Assembly (NCBI GenBank): GCA_934446565.1
Contig: CAKSEO010000056.1
Coordinates: forward strand, 1-14,513
Direction: 5' to 3'
DNA: 14,513 nucleotides
DNA from: an uncultured Oscillospiraceae bacterium
GTDB lineage: Bacteria > Bacillota > Clostridia > Oscillospirales > Ruminococcaceae
Shown: positions 1 to 6,800 of the stretch, piece after piece
Position numbering within the stretch: the stretch's first letter is position 1
How the letters are laid out: every line of letters starts with the position of its first letter
The notes under the pieces: generated by a model
Database searches by the model: none
What the model was told of the DNA's origin: nothing
Seen by the model: the letters and a program-made list of their open reading frames with translations, nothing else
Position numbers and translations under genes: made by a program

Positions 1-74
1 AACGCCGACAAACCGTGCGCGCAGGGCGGATGTTCGGCGGAAAAGTCACTTTAGTGACTTTTTCGACGGTCTGA
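1..74. repeat. Partial copy of hairpin-array repeat, inverted relative to 4644-4717
   Basis: These 74 bases are the exact reverse complement of 4644-4717. Identity stops at base 75, where the private hairpin of the next gene starts, and the repeat probably continues to the left beyond the window. The copy contains one arm of the CGGTTTGTCGGC hairpin at its left edge and the complete AAAAGTCACT hairpin at 41-62 followed by a T run. Like the second copy, it lies immediately beyond the 3' end of a gene. Confidence 0.95.
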
Positions 75-103
75 GGCGCTCCTGCCTATTGGCAGGAGCG
101 CCT
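74..103 (-). terminator. 3' hairpin of the YcdB/SLH gene
   Basis: A perfect 13-bp stem (74-86 with 91-103, AGGCGCTCCTGCC arm) with a TATT loop lies 20 nt beyond the stop codon at 124. There is no T tract directly after it in either direction. In the minus direction the next element is the AAAAGTCACT hairpin of the repeat, which ends in TTTT, so the two together may act as the terminator. A role in 3' end protection is also possible. Confidence 0.6.
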
Positions 104-123
104 GTATCTAATCCCGATGTGGC

Positions 124-2217
124 TTATTCCGCAGTGTAGAGCGTATAAACCATCTTTATCATGTCCCCGTAGGTGAAATCAGACTTTGCGTTGAGCTTGT
201 CGCCGCTTACAACGCCCATTGCGTAAGCGATAGCATAGTAGCCAACATTCTTGTCGGTATCCTTGACATCGCTGAACGGCGATTTGTAAATACCCTTGAG
301 TTCGGGTATCTTATCGCCGGCTACAGACTTCGTAAAAATCACCAGTGCGTCGCCGAGAGTAAGTTTTTTGCTGTTTTCGCCAGTGCTTATCCCCATGAGC
401 TGCTCAAATGTCTCGGAATCGGCTATGTCATTTTCGCTGAATTTCTGGGCGGAAATGATGTATCCGTGGTCGTCCAGCGCTTTTGCCATCTTGAGTATCT
501 TCTTGTTCTTTATTCCGGAGAGGTCGTTCTTTTCTCGCTCGTATGCCCATGAATATACAGGCTCTCCGGTCGTAGCGTCAACGTAAACGTAGGAATCCGT
601 ACCATACACCAGAACGGTCTTGGTCTTTTTATCAACGAATTTAGCCAGGTAATACAGGTTCAGGTCATTGTTTTCCCAGAACTTCTGCATTACCATATCA
701 GTACTGAGCATTCTGGAGGGATCAGGAAGCTTAACGTCAGTATAGCTGTAATCATATCTTGTAAGCTTCATATCCGCATTGAAGTTTATGCAGATGGAAT
801 CCCCGCTGACCAGTATATCATTGGAGTATCTGTCCCATGTATGGCTGCTTCCGCTGTATGTTGTTTTGTCGTTCTTATCCGTCCAGGAGTAATCACTAGA
901 AGGATTGCCCTTATATTCCGCAAAGCGGTCGCCTGCGTAGGTCTTTGCGATCTCCTCAGCGAGTTTGTCAGCCTTATCGAGGTCGTACGAGTTGGAACTG
1001 TTGTCGCGAGAATCCCAGAAGTAATAGCTCATTACCTGACCGCTTTCGGCGTCAACAGTAATGTTTACCTCCTGCCAGTTCTGGGTTGGCTCCGCTGCCG
1101 GAACGCTTACAGAACCGTCATCCTCGACGATCTCCTCGTAAACGTCGTCGTTCTCATCCGGGACATAGCTTGAAAAGTTCGCGGTGTAGTAATACTTGTC
1201 CTTGCCGGTAAAGCTTACCTTGTACAGATCAGAGTAAACAAGCTCCATATCGGTGGAGTAGGTCATCCACTTATCAGCCTGTATGAGTTTTATTACAGCT
1301 GCGCTATCTGCATAGGGAAGTTTCTTGTCAAGCTCTGCTTGCTCCTGCTCTGTGAACTGGTAGCCGCCATCGCCTTTGCCGGTATCCATATCATCGGCGG
1401 TGTCTTCCTCCATTGTTTCGTTGGAAGAATCGTCGTAGTAGCCGTCAGCGCTGAAGTTGCTCTTTTTTCCTGTGAACGCGTTTATTTCGCCAAAATCATT
1501 CTGACGGTATACAAGCTGCGCGGTAAGCTTCTTGGTTTCCCAGTCGTAATCAAATTCGTACTGCGGGGTAAGCTGTATCATCTCAGCATATTTCTGCTTT
1601 GCCTTGTCCAGGGAGATGGCAGACTTGCTGTCTCTGAAAGACGCATTTGCGTGCCAGCCTAAATTGAAACCTATAAGCTCTCCAGTGTCCTTGTCAAGAG
1701 AGACAGAACCTCTGTCGTTGCTTACCGGAACGCCGTTCTTGGTTCTGACCAGAGAGAAGTACGCACGCTTACCGTAGACGTTGATATTAAGACTGTCGCG
1801 GTCGATCAAGATAACATCGGCAACCGTAGGGTCCAGCTTTTTGACCGCCGCCTGTGCCTTTTTGTAAAGCTCGTCGCCGGAGAGCTTTGCGAAATGTTCG
1901 CACTTTTCGTCGTATTTATAGGAATCGCTGTTGAAATAGCCCAGTATCAGGCTGCCGGAGACGGTCACAGACACATATTTGTATTCAGCCGCGTCGCTCG
2001 GAGTTGTCCAGGTAAGGCAATAGACCGTAGTATTATAGCGGTCGGAAGTGTCGTAGCTGAATTCTGTCAGCTCTTCCGGGATATCAAGGCGCGTTTTGGC
2101 TATCTTTATCGCAGAAGCGAGCGCCTCGCTGTTCTGTCCGTCTGCAAATGCGCAGATACTGGTGGATGTGAGGGCGGTGACTGCCGCCATGCTTATTGCA
2201 AGAAATCTTCTTTTCAT
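124..2217 (-). CDS. Secreted YcdB/YcdC-repeat protein with C-terminal SLH-like segment
   Basis: This is a 697-residue exported protein. The start is taken at 2217 rather than at a more upstream in-frame ATG because a perfect AAGGAGG lies 9 nt before it and it opens directly with a signal peptide (MKRRF, hydrophobic core, AFA-DG cleavage site near residue 24). The body contains at least two stretches of the YcdB/YcdC (DUF4901) type, recognisable by NGVPVSNDRGSVSLDKDTGE, followed by W, a DKAKQKYAEM helix and an L-Y strand; this family is PepSY-like and has no proven reaction. An acidic low-complexity linker (DDSSNETMEEDTADDMD) lies in the middle. The last ~60 residues resemble a degenerate S-layer homology repeat (PFSDVKD, YYAIAYAMGVVSGD), suggesting non-covalent attachment to secondary cell-wall polymer. 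It may be cotranscribed with the Nudix gene upstream; no good promoter was found in the 140-bp gap. Function is unknown. Confidence 0.85.
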   Translation of the reverse strand: MKRRFLAISMAAVTALTSTSICAFADGQNSEALASAIKIAKTRLDIPEELTEFSYDTSDRYNTTVYCLTWTTPSDAAEYKYVSVTVSGSLILGYFNSDSYKYDEKCEHFAKLSGDELYKKAQAAVKKLDPTVADVILIDRDSLNINVYGKRAYFSLVRTKNGVPVSNDRGSVSLDKDTGELIGFNLGWHANASFRDSKSAISLDKAKQKYAEMIQLTPQYEFDYDWETKKLTAQLVYRQNDFGEINAFTGKKSNFSADGYYDDSSNETMEEDTADDMDTGKGDGGYQFTEQEQAELDKKLPYADSAAVIKLIQADKWMTYSTDMELVYSDLYKVSFTGKDKYYYTANFSSYVPDENDDVYEEIVEDDGSVSVPAAEPTQNWQEVNITVDAESGQVMSYYFWDSRDNSSNSYDLDKADKLAEEIAKTYAGDRFAEYKGNPSSDYSWTDKNDKTTYSGSSHTWDRYSNDILVSGDSICINFNADMKLTRYDYSYTDVKLPDPSRMLSTDMVMQKFWENNDLNLYYLAKFVDKKTKTVLVYGTDSYVYVDATTGEPVYSWAYEREKNDLSGIKNKKILKMAKALDDHGYIISAQKFSENDIADSETFEQLMGISTGENSKKLTLGDALVIFTKSVAGDKIPELKGIYKSPFSDVKDTDKNVGYYAIAYAMGVVSGDKLNAKSDFTYGDMIKMVYTLYTAE

Positions 2218-2226
2218 GGTGAAAAA

Positions 2227-2233
2227 CCTCCTT
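2227..2233 (-). promoter_or_regulatory. RBS that fixes the start of the YcdB/SLH gene
   Basis: On the minus strand this reads AAGGAGG, 9 nt before the ATG at 2217. It selects the 697-residue product, which begins with a signal peptide, over a 25-residue longer form. Confidence 0.85.
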
Positions 2234-2357
2234 TTTAGGTGCGGTAAACGGTTTGTCGGCGCTGTCTGATGCCTTGAACCGTGATTATTCATTCCGGGCG
2301 TTCATCCCGTTCTGTCTATAATACAAAGTTTCCCGCAAAAAGGTTGCAAAATTTCTC

Positions 2358-2777
2358 TCAGATCTTGGATTTCGCCAGAAATGCCTTTGCGCGGCTCACC
2401 AGGAGTCGGTCGTTATCGTAGTTGAGAACTGCCGCAGCCTGCCCTATCTCGACCCAGCGGACGTCAGCTATTTCCTCTTCCTGGCGCTCACACTCGAATG
2501 TCACCGCCCTTGCAAGGAAGTATACAACTTCCTTGGTGATATCCCGGCGCGGATTGAATACCACCACCTGCCGGAAGGCGGGGTCGTCTATTGATACGTC
2601 TATATTTGTCTCCTCTTTTATTTCCCTGACTGCCGTCTGTATTTCGTTCTCTCCGGGCTCCATGTGTCCCTTAGGGAACGACCAGCAGCCGGATCTGACA
2701 TGTTTTATCAGCAGTATTTCAGTATTCCCATGGCGCTTTCTGTATACTATTGCGCCGCAGGATTTTTCTTGGTTCAT
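2358..2777 (-). CDS. Nudix hydrolase (Ap4A-hydrolase-like)
   Basis: A 139-residue cytoplasmic Nudix-fold enzyme. The Nudix box GX5EX7REUXEEXGU is present at residues 37-59: G37, E43, R51-E52-I53 and E55-E56 are intact and supply the Mg2+-binding glutamates, but the late glycine of the consensus is Asn58. Family members split nucleoside diphosphates linked to another group. The short length, the CGAIVYR opening and the WSFPKGHMEPGE run resemble bacterial diadenosine tetraphosphate hydrolases, so Ap4A or a related dinucleotide is a plausible substrate, but specificity cannot be read from sequence. The ATG at 2777 follows an AGGAAAGGA ribosome binding site. The gene is upstream of the YcdB/SLH gene on the same strand with a 140-bp gap. 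Confidence 0.9.
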   Translation of the reverse strand: MNQEKSCGAIVYRKRHGNTEILLIKHVRSGCWSFPKGHMEPGENEIQTAVREIKEETNIDVSIDDPAFRQVVVFNPRRDITKEVVYFLARAVTFECERQEEEIADVRWVEIGQAAAVLNYDNDRLLVSRAKAFLAKSKI

Positions 2778-2858
2778 GCCCCGTTTGTCCTTTCCTCTTA
2801 TACTATATAAATATATTACGTTTGTCCCGGTTATCTGTCCGGTTTTTCATCTGATATT

Positions 2859-2887
2859 ATTATAACACATATGTGTGGATTTGTCAT
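2859..2887 (-). promoter_or_regulatory. Probable promoter of the Nudix gene
   Basis: On the minus strand ATGACA (2887-2882) and TATAAT (2864-2859) are separated by 17 bp. Only one base of the -35 differs from consensus. Transcription would begin near 2852, giving a leader of about 75 nt before the ATG at 2777. Confidence 0.65.
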
Positions 2888-3168
2888 CATATATTTTTGC
2901 AAACCCGCATTCCTATGTGATCAAGAAAAAGATGTGTGAAAACCAAGTGCGTTTCATTGTTGTATATGCACAGTTATCCTTTACGAAACTATGTTGATTT
3001 TTGTACATGGTGACGAGGGAAAATCAAGATTGATTTTTAGTGAATCTTACAAAAAGAAATCGTTTTAATTACAATTATTTACAGATTACCGGCTTTTAAT
3101 CGAATGATTACAAATTGGTTACAAACAAGATTTGTGAACTTTTAACAAAATTATGTACGCCCGTTCGT
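2888..3168. other. AT-rich intergenic stretch without recognisable content
   Basis: This is the middle of the 684-bp gap between the divergent Nudix and 3D-domain genes. I see no credible ORF, tRNA or long hairpin. It is strongly AT-rich and may contribute curvature or UP-element sequence to the promoter at 3169. Confidence 0.6.
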
Positions 3169-3197
3169 TTGACATTGACAAGAAAAAAGGATATAAT
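3169..3197 (+). promoter_or_regulatory. Consensus sigma-A promoter of the G5-3D gene
   Basis: TTGACA (3169-3174) and TATAAT (3192-3197) are both exact consensus with a 17-bp spacer. A second TTGACA follows immediately at 3175-3180 but is only 11 bp from the -10 and is probably not used. The start site should be near 3204, leaving about 255 nt of untranslated leader. Confidence 0.9.
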
Positions 3198-3203
3198 ACA
3201 AAC

Positions 3204-3461
3204 CATCGAAGCGAAAAGCTCCGTGTGGCCATTTGTGCTGCTAAAAAAAAGAGAACGATCAGAAGCCGACTTCCGCCTTAGCGGAGGGGTAGATAGATAA
3301 TAGGCTTCGAAATGCAATGCTCTGTTGGGGACAGTGCGTTTGCTTCAGCTAAGGCTTTCCCCAAAGCCTGACGCTGTACGGAAGTTACACCCGCATTCCG
3401 GTATTAAGCCGGATACGGGGAGATTGCCGGGAGGGCATGAGTAACTACTTAGGAGGCAAAT
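3204..3461 (+). ncRNA. Structured 5' leader of the G5-3D gene (candidate cis-regulatory RNA)
   Basis: The long leader holds several helices that I paired by eye: GAAGCC 3262-3267 with GGCTTC 3303-3308, enclosing CTTCCGC 3270-3276 with GCGGAGG 3281-3287; ACAGTG 3331-3336 with CGCTGT 3372-3377, enclosing AGGCTTT 3352-3358 with AAAGCCT 3363-3369; AGTTAC 3383-3388 with GTAACT 3441-3446, enclosing CCCG/CGGG and TCCGG/CCGGA. TTGCC 3424-3428 can also pair with GGCAA 3455-3459, which overlaps the AGGAGG ribosome binding site at 3451-3456. This pairing crosses the AGTTAC helix, so it would be a pseudoknot or a mutually exclusive alternative. There is no T-tract terminator, so control of translation is more likely than attenuation. 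I cannot assign a riboswitch class: c-di-AMP (ydaO) leaders often precede such genes, but their conserved blocks are not visible here. Confidence 0.55.
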
Positions 3462-4541
3462 ATGAAACCGCAGATGATAAACGCCAAGATGAACAGGCTG
3501 GATCTTAGAAGCAAGCTCATCAAGGTGGGAATGTTCGCCGCCACGATCTTCATGGTGGCAGTTATGACAGGTTCGATCTACTTCAAGGATCGGGTCTACA
3601 TTACGGATAACGGCGTTACAAAAGAACTCATGACGTCTGAATCCGATGTTTACGCTATACTGAAGCTCGGAAACTACCAGCTCAGCAGCAACGACAAGGT
3701 GTCCTACGAAGAAGTAAGCAGCAATACGGCTTACATCACCATCTACCGCGCGTTTGACGTCAACGTTACAGTGGACGGCGAAACAAAGGCGGTTCCGATG
3801 ATAGAGGGAACCGTTGCAGATGTTCTTGAGAAATCGAGGATCACGCTCGGCGAGGATGACGAGCTTTCATGCGAGCTCACCGACCGCGTATATGACGGAA
3901 TGGAGATCACTGTTACCAGGATCGAATACGTCACACGCGAGAGCACTTCAGATATCGCATACGACACCGAATACACCGACAACTGCAACCTCGCCATAGG
4001 CACAGAGAACGTAGTTACAGCCGGCGTAAACGGCAAGTGCGTCTATACCGTTAAGGAAAAGTACGTTAACGGCGAGCTGACAAGTCAGGAGCTCGTCAGC
4101 GAAAAGACGATATCCCAGCCTGTGACTGAGGTCATCGAGCGTGGAACTGCTTCCGCAGTTCCGTATTCCAAGACCTCCGACCCGGAGGCTGTCAAGCTGG
4201 TTAATGGCATTCCTGAGAATTACACTCGTGTGCTCTCCGGCAAGTCCACTGCGTACACTGCCGGATATGGCGCGCGCACTGCAAGCGGCAGGGCGGCTGA
4301 GATAGGCACCTGCGCAGTAAATCCGAATGTTATCCCTTACGGAAGCAAGCTCTACATCGTATCCCAGGACGGCAGAAAGGTTTACGGCTATGCAGTAGCT
4401 GCTGACACTGGTCTTGGTCTGATGGATGGCACCGTTCTTGTTGACCTGTATTTTGGCAGCATGGCGGAGCATTATTATGACAGCTGCAATTGGGGCGCTG
4501 TTCAGGTGGATATTTACGTTCTTGAGGAAGGGAATGGCTGA
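3462..4541 (+). CDS. Membrane-anchored DUF348-G5-3D cell-wall protein (YabE-like)
   Basis: A 359-residue protein. Residues 1-21 are basic and cytoplasmic and 22-41 form one membrane-spanning segment or uncleaved signal anchor. Outside the membrane come two ubiquitin-like DUF348 units (about 46-88 and 96-150), a G5 region (about 155-230, ending SQPVTEVIERG) that is expected to bind cell-wall material, and a C-terminal 3D domain (about 260-355). The 3D domain shows VIPYGSKLYI, AADTG and VDLYF; two of its three signature aspartates are present and the first is Asn (AVNPNVIPYG). The architecture matches YabE/Rpf-like and YocH-like proteins, in which the 3D fold is related to lytic transglycosylase MltA, so a role in peptidoglycan remodelling is likely. 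AGGAGG lies 5 nt before the ATG. Expression is driven from 3169 through a structured leader. Confidence 0.88.
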   Translation: MKPQMINAKMNRLDLRSKLIKVGMFAATIFMVAVMTGSIYFKDRVYITDNGVTKELMTSESDVYAILKLGNYQLSSNDKVSYEEVSSNTAYITIYRAFDVNVTVDGETKAVPMIEGTVADVLEKSRITLGEDDELSCELTDRVYDGMEITVTRIEYVTRESTSDIAYDTEYTDNCNLAIGTENVVTAGVNGKCVYTVKEKYVNGELTSQELVSEKTISQPVTEVIERGTASAVPYSKTSDPEAVKLVNGIPENYTRVLSGKSTAYTAGYGARTASGRAAEIGTCAVNPNVIPYGSKLYIVSQDGRKVYGYAVAADTGLGLMDGTVLVDLYFGSMAEHYYDSCNWGAVQVDIYVLEEGNG

Positions 4542-4561
4542 TATCCTACGTTTGAAATGTC

Positions 4562-4605
4562 AAATCGGCATATCACCAGGCGTTACGCCGATGATATGCC
4601 GATTT
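4562..4605 (+). terminator. Hairpin after the G5-3D gene
   Basis: AAATCGGCATATC (4562-4574) pairs perfectly with GATATGCCGATTT (4593-4605). The loop carries a small nested GGCG/CGCC stem. It lies 20 nt after the stop codon. The following sequence is T-rich but has no clean T tract, so terminator strength is uncertain. Confidence 0.65.
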
Positions 4606-4618
4606 CTGATTATAAAAC

Positions 4619-4644
4619 AAGGGCTGTGATCGAACACAGCCCTT
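4619..4644. repeat. Left terminal palindrome of the hairpin array
   Basis: AAGGGCTGTG-ATCGAA-CACAGCCCTT is a perfect 10-bp stem with a 6-base loop and is identical in sequence and orientation to 4834-4859. Confidence 0.95.
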
Positions 4645-4717
4645 CAGACCGTCGAAAAAGTCACTAAAGTGACTTTTCCGCCGAACATCCGCCCTGCGCG
4701 CACGGTTTGTCGGCGTT
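4644..4717. repeat. Copy of the 74-bp repeat, inverted relative to 1-74
   Basis: It is the exact reverse complement of 1-74. It holds the AAAAGTCACT hairpin and the first arm and loop of the CGGTTTGTCGGC hairpin. Confidence 0.95.
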
Positions 4718-4794
4718 GCCGACAAACCGCACACTTGTGCGGATAGAAGTGTTTTTTGCCCCGGGAAACCCGGAGCAAAAAACGGATTTCAAAA

Positions 4795-4809
4795 GCCCGC
4801 TTCGCGGGC
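4795..4809 (-). terminator. Probable terminator of the cad operon inside the array
   Basis: Read on the minus strand, GCCCGC-GAA-GCGGGC is followed by TTTT and lies about 55 nt after the stop codon of the P-type ATPase. The neighbouring 26-base palindrome 4834-4859 is even nearer the stop codon and may contribute. Confidence 0.55.
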
Positions 4810-4833
4810 AAATTCGATTTTTTCGACAAACTG

Positions 4834-4859
4834 AAGGGCTGTGATCGAACACAGCCCTT
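4834..4859. repeat. Right terminal palindrome of the hairpin array
   Basis: It is identical to 4619-4644 and ends 4 nt from the stop codon of the P-type ATPase gene on the minus strand. Confidence 0.95.
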
Positions 4860-4863
4860 ATCT

Positions 4864-6771
4864 TTATTTTATCCTCATTGCCCTTGTCGCGTTCAGTATC
4901 GCGAGTATTGCAACGCCTACGTCTCCGAATACCGCTATCCACATGTTGCCTATGCCTATGGCTGTCAGCAGCATTATTAGCACTTTTACGCCTATCGCGA
5001 ATACGATATTCTGCATTACTATAGCGTGGGTCTTTTTGGAGATGCGCACCGCTGTCGGGAGACTCTCTATATTATCGTTCATCAGGACGATATCAGCAGC
5101 CTCTATTGCTGCGTCGCTTCCCATTGCGCCCATCGCAATGCCTACATCGGCGCGGGCGAGTGCGGGAGCGTCGTTCATGCCGTCGCCCACGAATACCAGC
5201 GAGCTGTTTTCCGGCTTCGCCTTGTAGAGCTCCTCGACCTTAGCCACTTTCCCGTCAGGGAGAAGCTCTGCGTGGTACTCATCGATACCGGCAGTCTTAG
5301 CTATCGCGTCAGCGGCAGCTTTGCGGTCGCCGGTCAGCATGACGGTCTTGGCATTGCAGAGTTCCTTGAGCGCAGCAAGCGCCTTGGGAGAACCGGGCTT
5401 TATCTCATCGGAGATGACGATGTATCCGGCGTACTTTCCGTCCACTGCGCAGTGGACTACGGTTCCCGGAGTGTCTACCGACGGAGCGGCGATGTTCTCG
5501 CGCTGCATAAGGCGGTGATTTCCGACTATGGCGGTTTTTCCGTCAACTACTGCCTTTACGCCGTAGCCTGCTATTTCCTCGGCGTCGGTGGCAGTCGTGG
5601 TGAGTTCGCGCTTCTTCGCTTCGCTGATGATGGACTGCGCTATCGGGTGGGTGGAGTAGGTCTCAGCCGCTGCGCAGATACCTAACAGCTCGTTTTCGGA
5701 CATGCCCTCGGGAGTTACCCCGGTGACTGCGAAACTGCCCTTGGTGAGCGTACCGGTTTTGTCAAACACGAATGTACGCGCGTTTGAAAGCTCTTCCAGG
5801 TAGTTCGCGCCTTTTATCATTATGCCGTGCTTGGAGGCACCGCCGATACCGCCGAAGTAGGAGAGGGGTACGGAGATGACCAGCGCGCAGGGACAGGAAA
5901 CGACCAGGAACGACAGCGCACGGTACAGCCAGCCACCTTCGCCGGTCCAGTTGGTGAAGTCCGTGAAACCGTTCATCGCCGTCTGGATAAAGCCGGGGAT
6001 TATCGCCAGGGCAATAGCCAGATATACGACTATAGGAGTGTACACTCTTGCGAATTTCGTGATAAAGTTTTCGGGCTTTGCCTTGTTTTCGGTGGAGTTT
6101 TCTACAAGCTCAAGGATACGCGCAACCGTAGAATCAGAATAGGGGCGCGAAACCTTGACTTTCAGCAGACCGTTGGTATTGATACAGCCGCTTATTACCT
6201 CGTCGCCCTCTGCGACTGCGCGCAGCGCGCTTTCTCCGGTGAGCGCCGCGGTGTTCAGCTCGGATGAGCCGGAAATTACCGTTCCGTCAAGCGGGATACG
6301 CTCGCCCGGGCGGATAACTATTGTTTCGCCGGCGGCTACGTCCTCGGGGGAAACCTCGGAAACCTCGCCGTCGCGTTCAACGTTGGCGTACTCGGGGTTG
6401 ATATCCACCATCTCGGCGATGGAACGGCGGGATTTTCCGACCGCAACGCTCTGGAACAGCTCGCCCACCTGGTAGAGTATCATTACCGCGCCGCCCTCGT
6501 CGTATTCGCCGATGACCATTGCACCGATGGACGCAATGCACATCAGGAAGTTTTCGTCGAATACCTGACCGTGGGAGATGTTACGGATAGCTTTCCAGAT
6601 GATGTCCCAGCCGATAATGAGATAAGCGGCGGTGAATATCCCCAGATGAATGAACCCCAGCAGGCTGAAACGGTCGTCTGTCGGGAAGATACGCTCAACG
6701 GCGAATCCGACTGCCCAGACCGCTACTGCCGCGATTATGCGGATCAGCATTTTTTTCTGTTTTTTACTCAT
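4864..6771 (-). CDS. cadA: Zn/Cd/Pb-exporting P1B-type ATPase (CadA/ZntA family)
   Basis: A 635-residue membrane pump that should export divalent soft metals at the cost of ATP. All core motifs are present: TGES phosphatase loop (178-181), membrane metal site CPC (293-295), phosphorylated Asp337 in DKTGT, the P1B-specific His375-Pro376, TGD (480-482) and GDGMND (529-534). In the last membrane segments Lys596 and Asp617-x-Gly619 match the P1B-2 pattern for Zn2+, Cd2+ and Pb2+ rather than Cu+. The usual N-terminal HMA domain is missing: the protein starts with a short basic tail and the first membrane helix, and a free HMA protein is encoded 29 bp upstream. The ATG at 6771 follows GAGGTGA. It is the last gene of the operon controlled from 8133; regulation by the CadC-type repressor is inferred from the context. 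Confidence 0.93.
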   Translation of the reverse strand: MSKKQKKMLIRIIAAVAVWAVGFAVERIFPTDDRFSLLGFIHLGIFTAAYLIIGWDIIWKAIRNISHGQVFDENFLMCIASIGAMVIGEYDEGGAVMILYQVGELFQSVAVGKSRRSIAEMVDINPEYANVERDGEVSEVSPEDVAAGETIVIRPGERIPLDGTVISGSSELNTAALTGESALRAVAEGDEVISGCINTNGLLKVKVSRPYSDSTVARILELVENSTENKAKPENFITKFARVYTPIVVYLAIALAIIPGFIQTAMNGFTDFTNWTGEGGWLYRALSFLVVSCPCALVISVPLSYFGGIGGASKHGIMIKGANYLEELSNARTFVFDKTGTLTKGSFAVTGVTPEGMSENELLGICAAAETYSTHPIAQSIISEAKKRELTTTATDAEEIAGYGVKAVVDGKTAIVGNHRLMQRENIAAPSVDTPGTVVHCAVDGKYAGYIVISDEIKPGSPKALAALKELCNAKTVMLTGDRKAAADAIAKTAGIDEYHAELLPDGKVAKVEELYKAKPENSSLVFVGDGMNDAPALARADVGIAMGAMGSDAAIEAADIVLMNDNIESLPTAVRISKKTHAIVMQNIVFAIGVKVLIMLLTAIGIGNMWIAVFGDVGVAILAILNATRAMRIK

Positions 6772-6800
6772 GGCTGCTCACCTCGTTCAGTTTTTGTTGG

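Larger units (their letters stand above)
4619..4859. repeat. Modular hairpin array between convergent genes
   Basis: This 241-bp element is an almost continuous string of seven hairpins: 4619-4644, 4656-4677 (AAAAGTCACT arms), 4703-4729 (CGGTTTGTCGGC, 12 bp), 4727-4742 (CCGCAC, ACTT loop), 4751-4783 (15-bp stem), 4795-4809 (GCCCGC-TTC-GCGGGC) and 4834-4859. The first and last are identical 26-base palindromes, and just inside them the ends form an inverted repeat of the type CAG-NNN-GTCGAAAAA. The segment 4644-4717 recurs inverted at 1-74. The element follows the 3' ends of both the 3D gene and the P-type ATPase gene, so it may serve as a bidirectional terminator or 3' stabiliser. Its bounded layout is also MITE-like. 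Confidence 0.85.

Noticed and set aside
2318..2347. Separate promoter for the YcdB/SLH gene
   Set aside because: A TATTAT -10-like hexamer occurs on the minus strand, but the nearest TTGCAA is 20 bp away, so it is too weak to list.
3230..3461. c-di-AMP (ydaO) riboswitch before the 3D gene
   Set aside because: The gene context is right and a CAGCTAA occurs at 3345-3351, but the other conserved blocks and their order are absent, so only an unidentified structured leader is claimed.
4619..4859. CRISPR array
   Set aside because: Only two identical palindromes occur, and the sequence between them is itself made of different hairpins, not regular spacers.
5026..5685. 219-codon plus-strand frame
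   Set aside because: It is antisense to the P-type ATPase, whose motifs are all intact; no independent signals.
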